The notes below the pieces were generated by a model, which saw nothing but the letters and a program-made list of their open reading frames with translations, did not search any database and was not told where the DNA came from. Made by a program: the position numbers and the translations under genes. From Drechslerella dactyloides (Eukaryota > Ascomycota > Orbiliomycetes > Orbiliales > Orbiliaceae), in contig JAGTWJ010000008.1 in NCBI GenBank assembly GCA_020064725.1, positions 558,001 through 622,000 on the forward strand: a DNA stretch of 64,000 bases, written 5' to 3'. Shown piece by piece: positions 21,525 through 31,934 of this stretch (positions are counted from its first letter, which is position 1; the number at the start of each line of letters is the position of its first letter).

Positions 21525-24500
21525 TTAGCAAACTAAACCAGAAAATATCGCAATACTAGCTATGTCGGATTGAATCTCGACTCCGGGCGCCTTCGAAAGG
21601 GATGCTCCTTCAGCAGGCCCATCATGTGAGCCAACCGCGGTAGGTACCTGCCTTAGGCCTGGTACATATCTTGAAAGCTCTGCGATTATTTCGTCAGAGA
21701 CTTCCTCGCCCTGCTCTCTTGCAAACTCAAGAATATCCGTGCGATTGTTTTTGACGGCCAACTGCAAAAGTTCGATCAAGCGGTCCGCTCTACCTTTGAG
21801 AGCCCCGTGCATAAATTTGCTTTGTGGGCACTCCGGTGCCGTTATCATATTCCACACTTTGAAACAAATATCGGCTGCCTTGTCGAACAAGTTGTCAAGC
21901 CGTTCCTTTACAACGTGCCCGAAAACTGCGAAAATAACCTGAGCGAGTTCTTCAATCTTTCCGCCGTCACCCTTTTTGATAGCGGTTCTGACAGCTTCGA
22001 GAACTGTATCCAGCAATGGGCTCAAATAGTCGTGACCTTTTCTCTCGCCCAGCTTGCGAATATCTTCCATGGCGAAAGCCCAGATACGTGCAAGACCGAT
22101 TGCCAAATGTTTATACATTTCCCCTCGACCAATCGCTGTCGCTAATAACTGGACCGCAACTCTTGCTATGCTTTTCCCTGCTTCCTCATTGCCTTTGTTA
22201 AGATGGGAAATCACTTCATCGATACGGGAGTTCATGAGATCTCTGAGCATCTCGTCGCCGATGTCATCTTGACTCTGCACGTGATGCAGAGCCCTCGTCC
22301 AGACGTCTGATAACAGATCAACTGCTGCCACTTTCTCCTTTTTTATGGCGTCGCCTAGAATGGTCACAGCGATATTCGTAAGACGGTCCAAGGTCTTAAA
22401 GGCGGGGTCTTCGCTATAGAAAGGAAATTCCTCCGTTTCCGATCCAGCTACTGTTGTAACATTTCGTTCTTTCCTGCGTTTTCGGCGCCATCTATTAGAG
22501 ATGCGGACCAGAATATCGAAGATTATCTTGGCTAGATTCCAAGAGTTATTGGAAATGGTGTCTGCTGTTTCGCTGGGGTTTTCTTTCGTGTCCGCGGTTT
22601 GGCCTATAGGGTGAGATTTGCCTGCTTGTGAGCTATGTCGGAGAACCGTAAAAGAGACGATATCTTTGAAAACCTGCTCGCCAACAGAAGCCAGTGTCCT
22701 CAGGGATTCAATTTTGTTCAACCTGATAGCTTGTTCGATAATGCATTCGTAAGCCGTAAAGAAAATTTCCATCCGTCTCTCGTCATCGGCTTTTAGTGCA
22801 TTCATAAACATCCAGGAGGGCACCGCGATAACTTTAGAGACAAAGCGCCCCTGGCCGAGGACTTCGTCTTGTTTCCTTGAATCGTTACGCCCGTTTTCAC
22901 CTTCAGGGATCTGATCTGATAAAATAGGCGGCTTATGTTTTCCGTGCTGGCGAAACAATTCCACGATGTTTTCGTATCCTTCTCTCTCTGCAATCTGGAA
23001 TGCAGTTCCATTTGGGCCTTCGATGTGTACATCCGCTCCCTTTCCGAGCAGCATGTCCGCTAATTCGTGATTCTCATAATGAACGGCAGCATGGAGGGCA
23101 GTTGTAAATATACCACCTCGAGCATTAACGTCTGCGCCATGTTTAAAAGAATATTGAAAATCGTCTTGAACTCTGTTAGAGTGATCTCTTTGCGTTGATT
23201 TGTGACATTGGGCCGCGCGAGGTCAGCCGGAGTTCGATCTGGTCTCTTGTAACAGCCAGCTGCAGCGGCCTGTAGAGGGCTCCCGTAGTTCGTGCTCATA
23301 CTGTTGACCTTAAACCCTTTCTTGAGAAGCATTTCCACGATTTCGTGCTCGCCATAAAAGGCCGCCTCATGAAGAGCCGTGCCGATAAGTGGCAGAGCTA
23401 CATCCAAAGACCGAGTTGATTTGCTCTCTAGAATTACTGAGACACAATCTTTAGACCCCTGCGAGGCTGCCGCATGTAATGCTGTTCCGAGCTCACTCTT
23501 TATCTTGACATTTGCCCCTGCTTCAATCAGCCTCTTGACAATGGGCGCGTGGCCCTTGTAAGAAGCCACTATCAACGGTGTTCCCAACTTTCTACTATGA
23601 CGGTCGACCTTCACACCTTTTGTCCTCAGAAGTTCTTCGACGACCTTCAAATATCCTTGTTTCGCGGCATGGTACAAAGGGGTGCGACCTTCGCCGTCCT
23701 GGATGTTGGCATCTGCTCCGCGCGCGATCAATTCCTTCACCGTGTCTAGGACACCATTTTGGTAGTGGTCAACAGCAGGGTGGGAACTCTCTTTGGAGAC
23801 CGTTCTATCAGCCAAGCTATTGTAGCTGTCGACAGCCCAATGTACTGCTGTGTATCCATTCACTGCTCGAGACTTCGTTTCCAAAAGCCCTTGATCGGCT
23901 AGTTCCTTGAAGATACCGGATAGATGAAAATAACTGAATATATGTATACGACAGATGCCATCGATTATGTGCGCATTGCGACTGAGCAGGAAGACTTGGA
24001 ACGCTAGCTGCATATTTGATTCCCTCTCATAAAAGTCAAGTAGAAATATACTGACTCTCGCTTTCGATTTCTCGTCAGCCATGCTTAGCCTGCTGTGAGA
24101 AGCCCACCGAGTAGATGCGAACGCTAGAAATTTGTGATTGTTCAGGTGTGTCTTTAATGGATTATCGCCATATCGAGGCGAATTGATTTGCTTCCCTTTA
24201 GTCTGGGGAACTAGTTTCCCTTCCGAAAATGCGTCACGACAAAGGTATGACAAGCAGATCTCTGCAACAAGGGCATCGTCGCTGCATTGTTCTAATGCAA
24301 GGTGTTCGTGAGGCCGTTTCCAAGGTTCGGTTGATGGGTCACCATTTCTAGGTCTTGGGGTTGCGAAGTATTCGTAAACGGAGTAGTGGGTCCACTGAAA
24401 GACATGTAGGTCCTCGTCCATATCCACGAGATGTTTGCAAATGCGAACAATCTTCTTGGAGTCGTGTCTATATTCTTGAGATTCTGCAGGGCTCACGAAG

Positions 24501-26047
24501 ATAGCCTCCAGCAGAGCTTCCACCGCGATCGGCCCGGGTGTATGTAGGAGCAAGGTGAAAACCTTTCGAGCAATATCTCGTTGAGACTGGACAACCACGG
24601 GATCCCTAAGCTTTTCCATCATGTGCTCGTAGAAGACATGGATACCATTTCCCGAGCCTTTCCCAGGTATAGCAAGTTCTTTGATATGGTTATCGATTAG
24701 ATGAATAGTCGGCATGCTACAGATAATTTTCATTTGAAAATAAACCCAGAGGAACCTAGATTCGATTTAGTTAGACAGAGAAGAATATTTACGGAAAATA
24801 ATCGCAAGGTTATACGAACATTCCATTTGCATGTTCTGTCAAACTTTTCACGATATTTGTCTGCCGATTCGAGTCGAGACTGTGTCTGAATTTTCCATTA
24901 CACAATGGTACAAGTTCTCGGCGGATGAAGGATTGAATATCACCGATAGTATCCTTGGGCTGAATCTCAAAAGGATGAACCTTCGTCCGACGGTCAGCCG
25001 CACTGGGAAACTCCTGGATCGTTCTGATGCCATCATCGCGGGAAGTTAGGAGGACTTTGAAACAGGAATTTAAATTGCTAGAACTTGACTCGTGTTCTTC
25101 AATGAGGGTCTCGATTAGCCAGTAGCAATCGTTGTCCTCAAGTTCGTCCAGGCCATCGACGATAATGTACACAGGAAGTCTAGCCTCATGCCGAAGATAC
25201 CGGAATAGGCGGTCTTGGATTTCTCTGGCTTCTATCTTTTCGGTGCCATTCTGATATGGTGGCGAGAATAGGTTGATAGCTGGGTCCAGAAATTTGTTTG
25301 CTTGATTCATAAATGATCGTAAGAGAGCGTCTTGCCCGTTAAGCTCCTCATTAGTTGCATTGATGTAGAAATAGAGAAGATGGATGTCTCCTCGCGTGGA
25401 CCGCCAACCAAGCTCATCGACAATTCGGGATCTATATTACAGGTATGACTAAGTTTCGGATCATGGTCGTGCAGAATATTTAGCTACAGCAGATATACTC
25501 ACGCGATAGTCGACTTGCCGCAGCCAGCTGTTGCATGATTAATCTAAGTACTCATAAATCAATCGCTCAATGTATGGAACATTCGTTGACATACCCGGGC
25601 CCTGGATCCAAAGAACAGAAGTTCTAGCCTCATCTTCGTCCCAATCTTTATAAAAATTCCTTTCCAAAAACCAGTCACAAAGTCCGAGCTCGGGTTCGGA
25701 CGACGATGTTCTTGATCTCGAGATGACGCCTTGGCCTATCCGAGCTTTTCGGAGTTCCCTATGGCGGTGAGAACTAGCATCCTCATCCTGGCTCTTGAGT
25801 TCTTGGACTTGAGGGCGTCAGCGTATTTCTCGTTTATAACGTTTAGATGTTAACATCCCGATTGCGAGTAGGCCGTGTTATATAATCATATTATTTTTAC
25901 TATAATACTTGACTTACTAAAGTTGATATCGCCGTCCTGAAAGCATACCTGGACGCCATTGTTGGTGCCGGTTTGCATTTGAGCCTGGAAATTGTGATCG
26001 AGGCGAGGCCAAGGAAGAGTCTGGTTTACGAGACCGTTCTGATCCAT
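21525..26047 (-). CDS. STAND/NLR-like protein: amyloid-motif-like N-terminus, NACHT NTPase, ankyrin repeats, helical C-terminus
   Basis: Fungal NLR-like signal-transduction ATPase of the kind linked to non-self recognition and regulated cell death. Exons: 26047..25918, 25807..25595, 25527..25503, 25431..24820, then 24755 onwards, all phase-consistent. A 25-nt exon carries most of Walker A. Residues 27-43 hold TGTNNGVQVCFQDGDINF, resembling RHIM-like or amyloid signalling motifs. NACHT: Walker A GPAGCGKST (113-121), Walker B VYIIVDGLDEL (about 210-220), then HANGMFLWV. About eight ankyrin repeats start near residue 625. A roughly 400-residue helical C-terminus rich in E, K, A, L has no recognised domain. 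Around 23140-23270 the ankyrin frame shifts: repeats continue as FKHGADVNARGG in another frame. This implies an intron (weak GTTACA donor, CTAACAG or TTCAAG acceptor) or a frameshift. Length is about 1,370 residues. The start is uncertain; an in-frame ATG exists at 26173. Its coding DNA looks more AT-rich than neighbours. Confidence 0.8.
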
Positions 26048-26602
26048 TTTTAAGAAGCCAGTATGAAATAACCAATGAAAATCCCAGTCTTCTTCAATAA
26101 ACAATAAACGGGGTAATGTTAGGTATAAAGTACAAATCGACCCATCAGGCAAGTACGGCCTCAAGATTATCATGACTCCAAGCCTATATATATTATATTA
26201 CTAACCCCTTATATACACCGGTCCCACTAGTCTGGGGGCAGCATTGGGGCAGGACTCGCGAAGCTACGATCAACCTCTTGATCTCGCAGACCCTGGGAAC
26301 TCGAAAATACCTGGGACTAACGTGGCATGTATCTGCATGGCCAGAGTGGCTATCGATATATATATCCCTGAGCCAGCATAGCTCGCATATGCGCGTCGCC
26401 AACCGTCAGCGGCGTTATATTAGAACCTGCAGTCCCACAAACGCAACCCTTTGTGTAACGTGTGTGACGTGGAATTCCGAAGTATCCAGCCAGAGATATG
26501 TCCATCTGTGCTTACATAAGCCCGATAACTTTACCACAGCTTCAACGCATATTTTCTGCGCTTTCCACGACACGACTCCCCGCTTCCATCACCGCCGTCA
26601 CG
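26048..26602. promoter_or_regulatory. divergent promoter region of the NLR-like gene and RRP42
   Basis: 555 bp between the chosen divergent starts. The part nearest the NLR gene is AT-rich (TATATATTATATTA near 26185); the RRP42 side is CT-rich. No further exon could be supported. Confidence 0.4.
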
Positions 26603-27634
26603 ATGCCGCCTCCGACGCCGCTCTCGCCGCCCGAGCTCTCGTACCTCTATACGTCCCTCGCGCTCTCGCCGCCTATCCGGCCAGATCTTCGCACGTCGTT
26701 TCAGTTCCGCCCCATCGTCGCCGAATGCTCCTTCCTCCCGCACTGCAATGGCTCCTCGCGTATCTGCATGGCTGAGGCTGGAGAGTGCATTGTCGGCGTC
26801 AAAGCCGAGGTTGAGAAGGACGCCACGTCAAAGTACGCTACTGTCATCGAGCGCGACAAATGGATCGAAGTCTCCGTTGAGGTTGCTGGCGGCGGCGCCT
26901 CGGGACCTGGCAGCGGCGTCGGCGTCGGAGGGATATCTGGCGCCGGTGGCGCGGCAGGGAAAGACGAAGGAGACGGTGGCGCGGCTGTCTGGTTGAAGGA
27001 GGGACTGCTGGCTGGCGGAGCGGGTATCCTAGACCGGTTGGTGATCAGTAAAGGGTGGCATTGGAAGCTCTACATTGACGTATGTATACCATTCATGCAT
27101 GCATGCATGCCTATCGGAATTTCGATGCTGACATGAAGGACTTTATAGGTCCTGCTCCTCACTCCCACGTCGCATCCACCGCCGCTTCTACTCTCCGCCG
27201 CGACAAACATGGCACTCGACTCAACATTCTTACCGAAACTCATCTCGCCACATGATGTCGACGACATCCCCGCCTTCTCGGACGACTGGGGTATCTCCGT
27301 CCCCCTCTACGAGCCGTCGACGTTCCCGCGACCGCCAATGTCGCTGCCTGTCATTGCTGTCGGCGACAATGTGTTCCTCGACCCGAGCGTTGCGGAGATC
27401 GCAGCTGCGGAAGTGGGGTTGGTTGTCACCCTAACTCTGGCGGATGCCGAGGGTCACTGCGACATTGTAGGCGTGAGGGGTATGGAGGTTGGGCGTGGAG
27501 GGGGTAAGGAAGGAGAGCGGAAAGGCATCAGCCGGAAACTATTGCGGCAGATGGTTGGCGCGTGCGTCCGGGAGGCAGGCGACGTGATCAAAGGACTTGG
27601 CGAGTCCACACGGCAGCAAATGTTCCGGGCTTAG
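26603..27634 (+). CDS. RRP42: exosome core subunit Rrp42 (RNase PH-like ring)
   Basis: RNase PH-fold subunit of the RNA exosome ring; structural rather than catalytic in eukaryotes, acting in nucleus and cytoplasm on rRNA, snoRNA and mRNA. Exons 26603..27079 and 27149..27634 give 320 residues. The start at 26603 gives the family N-terminus PLSPPELSYLYTSL; an upstream ATG at 26498 adds an unrelated leader. The RNase PH core runs from about residue 25 (IRPDLRTSFQFRPIVAE), with IVGVKAEV near 70. A glycine/alanine-rich insertion (about 98-130, GPGSGVGVGG) is looser than in yeast Rrp42. The C-terminal half has IPAFSDDWGISVPLYE. The 69-nt intron contains a short ATGC tetranucleotide repeat (about 27094-27110). 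Confidence 0.9.
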
Positions 27635-27815
27635 ACCCATTCTACAGATCTCGACCCCCTGGTGCTTTCGCGTTTATAGATGAGGTGCATGGCGTTTACG
27701 GGTCTGCTCAAAAGCCTGTTGCTATCGTTTTGCGTAGGTGTATGTATGTACAATATGATACTTTAGACTGAATATATGCACTCGAACCACCACTCGTCTG
27801 GTCTATGCTATACAG

Positions 27816-28667
27816 CTACCACCACGTCTTCTTTCCCTCCGCGCCAGCCTTCAACGGCTGTTCATCCAGCTTCACCACTGGAATACTCGATTCCTCTTCT
27901 AGCGCCTTCTTCTCCGCCTTCTCTTTCTCCTTGTCGGCAATATACTGCTCGATCGTCTTGCCATCGATCATAATGCCCCATCCGAAATTCTCATCGTTCT
28001 GCGTCCGCTTCACCCCCCAGCTGCCGAGTCCCTCGCCCGACGCGCCGACGCGCCCCTCGACGACATACCGATAGTGCGCCTTCCGCTCCATATCCTCGGA
28101 GATCTGCCGGCGCTTCTCCATAATGCGTGCGGTATTCAGCCGGTCGCTTTCACGGACCGCGGCGACGAAGCTGCGCGCGCTGAGGATCGGGTGCCGCCAG
28201 TCCCAGAAGGCAAGCTGTGCGGCCTCGTCGTGCTCCATAAAGTTGCGGTACATGACGTACAGCGCGAGCGATACGAGCACGCTGACGGCGACGAGGCCGT
28301 GCAGCTTGGGCGAGTGGAGGATCCAATGTGTGAGCGTGCCGGGAGCCGGCATCAGGCCCGGGTAGTGGGTGCGTTCGTCCTTGTGCGGCCGTTGGGGCAG
28401 CGGCTTGTGCGCGGATTCGCGCGGGCGTGGCCCGGTCGGATGCGAGGGTGGGTTATAGCGGGCGGGCTTTTCGAGGACTGGTTGGGATGGTTTCGCGAAC
28501 TTTGGTGGGATGCGGAGGAAGCGCTTGGCTGTTGTGATAGCGGGAGGAGGGGTGTGCGGGAGGATGCCGGTGCGCCGGTGGAGGAGTCGGAGGGTGCCAT
28601 TGGCGTGAGTGACTGCAGGCCACTGCTGTAGGAACAGTCGGCGGACCGCTGTTGTCGTCGTCGCCAT
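27816..28667 (-). CDS. probable mitochondrial single-span membrane protein, unknown function
   Basis: Not a recognised family. An intronless frame from the ATG at 28667 encodes 283 residues; the frame extends upstream to 28775 but MATTTTAVRRLFLQQW makes a typical mitochondrial targeting start rich in Arg and hydroxylated residues. A proline/arginine/lysine-rich segment (about 30-105) is followed by one membrane span (about 122-143, GLVAVSVLVSLALYVMY). A soluble charged C-terminus follows, with FWDWRHPILSARSF and a helical EKEKAEKKALEEE tail ending in KKTWW. This topology fits an inner-membrane assembly or scaffold protein, but that is inference. It is convergent with RRP42, only 181 bp away. 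Confidence 0.75.
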   Translation of the reverse strand: MATTTTAVRRLFLQQWPAVTHANGTLRLLHRRTGILPHTPPPAITTAKRFLRIPPKFAKPSQPVLEKPARYNPPSHPTGPRPRESAHKPLPQRPHKDERTHYPGLMPAPGTLTHWILHSPKLHGLVAVSVLVSLALYVMYRNFMEHDEAAQLAFWDWRHPILSARSFVAAVRESDRLNTARIMEKRRQISEDMERKAHYRYVVEGRVGASGEGLGSWGVKRTQNDENFGWGIMIDGKTIEQYIADKEKEKAEKKALEEESSIPVVKLDEQPLKAGAEGKKTWW

Positions 28668-29089
28668 CGGAGCGGTGAAGCTTAAGCTGCAGGCTCGTGA
28701 TGGTGGATGTGGTGAAGGAGCGGCCTTTAGACGAGGTTTCGAAAAGTTGAGGATGAAGATGCAACAGCAACGCAAGGCAGGCCAAAGTCAGGCCACTACT
28801 GCAAAAACACTCTACGCTTCGGCGTATCCGCATAGCAAGAAGCCATCACCGGGACGATGCGGTCGTATTATATATTATATTGTTATGATAATATACTGTC
28901 GACTTTAGTTGGACATTATACTGTATTATAATGGGGAGAAATATGACAACGACGCCAACTTTGCCTCTCCAAGAACGCCGCGGCTAATGATGGATAGACC
29001 ATGAAAATTGGCACAGCGACTCTGAAAACTTGCGATGAATGTCGATTGAGCGGGGAGAACGAGCTAATCGGAAAGGAGAGCAATTCGTC
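28668..29089. other. intergenic
   Basis: 422 bp holding the promoter of the mitochondrial protein gene and the 3' end of the RING-CH gene. It is AT-rich with TATATTATATTG near 28870. Confidence 0.45.
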
Positions 29090-30233
29090 TTATTCTTCTT
29101 TCACGCCCTCATCGTCGTCGTCGTCGTCCTGACCAGACCCGATATCCGCGACTCCCACCGCGATCTTATCAAGTAAACCTTTCGTCTAGCCACTCTGTTA
29201 GCACCATAACTGCGGTCTGGAAGCTGCAAGGCAACTTACCCAGTTCCTCACGTATCCCCACACGAATATTAGGAAGTTAACCACACCCCAAATTATGATA
29301 ATCCAGCTCAACTGGCCGAGACGGTCTCTTCCGTTCTGCCGCTGCGCGACCCCTGGTGCGCCGCCAAAAATGTACCTGAGCCAATTGTGCGAAAACACCA
29401 GCACCTTGGCGAATCCGATGAGCCCGAGAGCGCTCATCCCGCGAACCATGTGTTCCAATAAACCAACTTTCCCTTGCGCCTGTGCAGCCACAGGATTCGG
29501 GGCGGCACGGGAACGCATAGTGGGACCATAAACAGTGAAGCCATTAACGCTAAATGAGAAGTTGCCGCCATCGACGGCGTACCAGGGGTTAATATAGAGA
29601 TTTATTATCGGGTCCGCAATAAAGCCCCTAATCATATTTGCAAGGTCGCGCATTAGCATGTCATAGTGGTGCATCTCCCAACGAGAGAATATAGCTAATT
29701 GCAAGAGTGTATCCATACAAGACGTAGACTGTGATCAAGAAGATGAGAGCCGTGATCCCGATCTGGACCGCCGCGCTGGCGATGACCTGCGCAATCTTCA
29801 GTCGCCGGAACTGGTACTCGAAGTGGCAGGTCGGACACTTGTAGAAGCTCTGCTCGTTCGCCGAGTGCAGGCGCCAGGCACGCAGGCATTCCTCGTGGAC
29901 ATATCGCGCAGACCCCTTGCAAAGACACGGCGAGATGAGTCGGCCGAGCTCCGGGTCGGCGTCTTCCGTTGACGTATCAAGACATATTCGGCATTGCTTG
30001 ACTCGGCGACGACGTGGACGTCGTGGGGTGTCTCGCGAGGTGGATTGGCCCCCATCCTGGCTGAAACTTGGCCCCGCCGTGGCGGAGGAGCCCGACGAGG
30101 CTGATGCATCCGCAGAATTGTCGGGTTTGGGCAGTTCCGGTTCGGTGTCCCATCCGCCGGGCGTGTTGGAGTTGACCCAGATGTACTGCTGCAGGCCGGC
30201 GTCCTGATCAGTATCCTGGCTTTCCGAAGACAT
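29090..30233 (-). CDS. RING-CH (MARCH-type) membrane E3 ubiquitin ligase
   Basis: Membrane-bound ubiquitin ligase of the RING-CH class. Exons 30233..29719, 29627..29240 and 29185..29090 give 332 residues. Intron 1 (91 nt) joins TT|G so that VYVL continues to GFIADPIINLYINPW. Intron 2 ends at GGCTAG (29186); the alternative acceptors give stops or the wrong frame. A disordered N-terminus (1-78) leads to a C4HC3 RING-CH (about 80-140): CRICLD, CLCKGSARYVHEECL, CPTC. Two or three membrane spans follow (about 150-175 IASAAVQIGITALIFLITVY; 260-300 LSWIIIIWGVVNFLIFVWGY). The end is acidic (six consecutive Asp). It probably works on membrane proteins of the endomembrane system or mitochondria. It is divergent from the proteasome alpha-2 gene. 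Confidence 0.88.
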
Positions 30234-30781
30234 TTGCGGCGTGTAGAAGAGCGAGTGGTGTGCTCGATAAGGATGTTTTTGGTATGTTGAAGGAGAAGTT
30301 CCTCAGGAGCGGGACGTGGCGGGATGGGCCAGCATCATCAATGCCGCCGGTTAAACGAAGGCGGGGCGGCGGCGGCGGCTGTGTTGCTAGCTGACTGAAT
30401 ACAGACAGGCGCCAGCTAGGGGAATTGGCAGTGATTGCGCGTCGTCTGCAAGTCACCAGGATGTCGCATGCTGGAGACAAGTTGGACGATTGGAAGTGGT
30501 GGTTGCGATTGTGGATGCAGATGGAGGATGTGGACAGCTGGGCGGTGTGGCGCTTGTCGACGAGGTTCCGGTGAGCTGACTAAGCCGCTTGCGTTGGAGG
30601 GAACGTCGCCCAAACACGCCCGCCGCTGTCCCGCAGCCGCGTAACCTCCACCATCCTCACCCTCACCTCCATCTCCATTCTCGCCGGCATCAGCTCGTCG
30701 TCGTCACGGCCAATTCAGCTCCTCGCATCGATAGCCACTACCTTTCTCCCAGTCGTCTTCAGCTAGCAGCAGGAGTGCACC
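30234..30781. promoter_or_regulatory. divergent promoter region of RING-CH E3 and PRE8
   Basis: 548 bp separate the two start codons. No TTTGCCACC (PACE/Rpn4) element was seen on either strand by eye. A short ACCATC/CACC-rich leader lies near 30640-30700. Confidence 0.35.
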
Positions 30782-31934
30782 ATGGCGGACAGATACTCCT
30801 TCTCGTTAACCACCTTCTCCCCGAGGTACGCATACACCTCCCACTATCTGCTATCACGTCGGACCCAGCTCCAACAGTGCTAACAATCAGCTCGTACACG
30901 CAGCGGGAAGCTCGTCCAGATAGGTTCGCATCACCGGAAGACTACTCTCGAAGCTTCAGAAGCTAATAACCACCTCTTTTCGTCTTACAGAATACGCTTT
31001 GAATGCTGTAAACCAGGGCATAACCGCTCTCGGTATCAAAGGTACTTATCACACGATATTATCCCGCAGCCCACGTCATCTCATCCTTATCGCCATCCAT
31101 CTCAACTCTTCAAGCTTCATCTCCACAAGCACCTTTTATACATCATATACCCACCTTACAGGGCCCCAGCTAACGCTTTCCCCAAACGGGCAGCAACGAA
31201 CGGCGTCGTACTGGCCACCGAGAAAAAATCCTCCTCCTCGCTAATAAACCCCAACTCCCTCGAGAAGATCTCTCTCATCACGCCCAACATCGGCATGGTC
31301 TACGCGGGCATGGGCCCGGACTTCCGCGTGCTCGTCGACAAGGCCCGCAAGGTCTCGCATACCTCCTACAAGCGCATCTACAACGAGTACCCGCCGACGC
31401 GGATCCTCGTCCAGGAGGTTGCCCGCGTCGTCCAGGAGGCCACCCAGTCCGGTGGCGTGCGGCCGTACGGCGTCTCCATCCTCGTCGCCGGCTGGGACGA
31501 GCACACGAACCAGCCGAGCTTGTATCAGGTTGACCCCTCGGGGAGCTATTTTCCGTGGAAGGCGACGGCGATAGGCAAGAGCGCGACGAGCGCGAAGACG
31601 TTTCTGGAGAAGCGGTATGCGGAGGGCTTGGAGTTGGAGGACGCGATACACGTCGCGCTACTAACATTGAAGGAGACGATTGAGGGTGAGATGAATGGCG
31701 ACACCGTCGAGATTGGTATGTTCATGCCCCTCCTCTTCCCTATCACTGTATCGGGGAGCCTTCGATATAGTTATTCTGAGGAATTTTTGATGCTAACGGA
31801 GGGAATATGATACAGGTATCGTTGGTCCGCCGGCAGACCATCTGCTAGGCTACGAGGGTGTCGAGGGCAAGCAGGGACCGAGATTCAGAAAGCTAACCCC
31901 GCAGGAGATCGAGGATTATCTAACGAACTTATGA
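30782..31934 (+). CDS. PRE8: 20S proteasome subunit alpha-2 (Pre8)
   Basis: Alpha-ring subunit of the 20S core particle, non-catalytic gatekeeper ring component in cytosol and nucleus. Five exons: 30782..30825, 30904..30923, 30991..31041, 31194..31715 and 31816..31934. Exon 2 is only 20 nt. The product is 251 residues, the usual length. The N-terminus reads MADRYSFSLTTFSPSGKLVQ, then IEYALNAVNQG, the proteasome alpha signature. ATNGVVLATEKK, YAGMGPDFRVL, VRPYGVSILVAGWD and GSYFPWKATAIGKS are conserved alpha-2 segments. Intron 3 (152 nt) uses GGGCAG at 31193 rather than the earlier TTACAG, as required to give GIKATNGVV. Confidence 0.96.
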
